Part shown: positions 63,025-64,000 of the stretch, piece after piece
Layout: each line of letters begins with the position of its first letter
Numbering within the stretch: position 1 is the first letter of the stretch
From: Aselliscus stoliczkanus
Lineage: Eukaryota; Chordata; Mammalia; Chiroptera; Hipposideridae
Assembly: GCA_033961575.1 (NCBI GenBank)
Contig: CM066741.1
Span: forward strand, 2,795,715-2,859,714
Direction: 5' to 3'
Length of the DNA stretch: 64,000 bases
Notes under the pieces: generated by a model
What the model was told of the DNA's origin: nothing
The model's input: the letters and a program-made list of their open reading frames with translations, nothing else
Database searches by the model: none
Made by a program: the position numbers and the translations under genes

Positions 63025-63218
63025 GTACTTACGGGAGGGGCCTGTGCAGTTGGGGACGTCCAGTGTCATAGCCACCCACCTGCTGTGCTCCCATCTCCAG
63101 CCATTCATTCGCTCACTCATCCTTTGAGCTCTAACGCTGCTCACCATGGTGGGTATTGTTGTAAGACAGAACAACAAAAGTTAGGCATAATCCCTACTCA
63201 AATGCTTCAGAGGGAAAA

Positions 63219-63257
63219 AGATATATCTTTTATATAAAAGACATATATATATGTAAT

Positions 63258-63301
<44 letters not shown>

Positions 63302-63306
63302 ACACT
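63219..63306 (+). repeat. (AT)n-rich tract
   Basis: TATA-type dinucleotide repeats cover about 88 bp, directly before a VES-like SINE. Confidence 0.9.
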
Positions 63307-63309
63307 ATT

Positions 63310-63785
63310 TTTTTTAAGGGAATTGGGGAAGGGGAACAGCCAACTTGTTGTCCTTCAATCTTAGTTGTGAGGGCACAGCGAGCTCAGCTCCAAGTCCAGT
63401 TGCCATCCTGCCGCCCATAGGCAGCTCAGCCGCTCAGGTCAAAGTGCCGTGTTCAATCTTAGTTGCGGGTGGGCATAGCCCACAATCCCATGCGAGAATC
63501 GAACTGGAAATCTTGCTACTAAGGCCTCCTGTAGGTAGCTCAGGGCAGCTCAGCTCAAGGTGCTGTGTTCAATCTTAGTTGCGCGTGGGTGTAGCCACCC
63601 TCTCATGCAGGAGTCGAACCAGCAGCCTTGTTGTTAGGAGCACATGCTCTCACCACTTGAGCCATCCTGCCACCTATTGGCAGCTCACCTCGGATGCAGC
63701 TCACTGGCCCATGTGGGAATTGAACCGGCGACCCTGTTGCTCAGAGCTCGTGCTCTTAACCAACTGAGCCACTCGGCCGTCCCTA
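63310..63785 (-). mobile_element. VES-like SINE trimer, reverse copy
   Basis: Three tRNA-like units are visible, each with a reversed box B ('gagaatcgaact', 'ggagtcgaaccagc', 'gggaattgaaccggc') and the 'ttcaatcttagttgcg' spacer. This is the long multimeric form of VES, which supports a bat source. Confidence 0.85.
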
Positions 63786-63969
63786 TATATATTTATTTTT
63801 TTAATGACAATGCAGTGATAAGTTCAACAAGAGAAACATTTTTAAAGTAGAAAGGCAGCCCAATGATTACATCTCAGGGATGGGGCAGGGGATAATCATA
63901 GAAAACCTCCTGAAGGCATAAAGATGGGCTTTGAGGGATGAGTAGGAGTTTTTTTGTTAGTTTGTTTTT

Positions 63970-64000
63970 TTAGCTGAGCCATCCTTCCACCTGTTGGCAG
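63970..64000 (-). mobile_element. SINE-B, reverse copy cut by the window end
   Basis: 'ttttagctgagccatcct' followed by 'ccacctgttggcag' is the reversed 3' end of SINE-B. Confidence 0.75.

Noticed and set aside
2066..63024. Assignment to DNAH7, DNAH12 or DNAH1
   Set aside because: These paralogues share the domain order, but the remembered DNAH7 sequence differs clearly around LLTGG...DNP and in AAA6, where the window follows DNAH3. A search against all DNAH proteins would settle it.
2066..63024. U12-type (minor) introns
   Set aside because: None of the donors reads GTATCC or ATATCC; all look like standard GT-AG introns.

Overview
The window is mammalian nuclear DNA. Its single recognisable gene is on the + strand: a long internal stretch of an axonemal dynein heavy chain. 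I assign it to DNAH3 because the exon translations match my memory of mammalian DNAH3 better than DNAH7, DNAH12 or DNAH1. I count 32 coding exons between 2066 and 63024. All have AG/GT borders and compatible phases. Together they give 7,670 nt, or 2,556 complete codons, with no stop or frameshift. The 5' exons (tail and most of the linker) and the 3' exons (about the last 440 residues) lie outside the window.

The exons run in motor-domain order. Exons 1-4 encode the end of the linker. Exons 5-10 encode AAA1, with its Walker A loop in exon 6 and Walker B in exon 7. Exons 11-17 encode AAA2 and exons 18-23 encode AAA3. Exons 24-25 encode AAA4. Exons 26-29 encode the stalk and the microtubule-binding domain, and exons 29-32 encode AAA5, AAA6 and the start of the C-terminal region. 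Exon 29 is exceptionally long (2,142 bp). I found no second gene, no promoter and no polyadenylation site of the gene.

The introns carry many interspersed repeats. Old ones are MIR, L2, L1 and hAT-type MER fragments. Younger ones are tRNA-derived SINEs of several designs: a compact family of about 105 bp (here 'SINE-A', at least 17 copies), a family of about 150 bp ('SINE-B', 5 full or partial copies plus one cut by the window end), VES-like monomers to trimers, and a composite of about 400 bp that joins a SINE-A head to a VES-like tail (2 copies). VES-like SINEs and young TA-flanked mariner-type miniature elements point to a bat (Chiroptera). I cannot name the species, and the bat call is an inference from repeats.

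The most interesting signals are in the introns: a triplicated splice donor after exon 2, inverted SINE pairs around exons 12 and 28, a near-perfect SINE palindrome at 30.5-30.8 kb, a MADE1-like 81-bp hairpin element, and the composite SINE family. I saw nothing that looks like a wholly new biological system.
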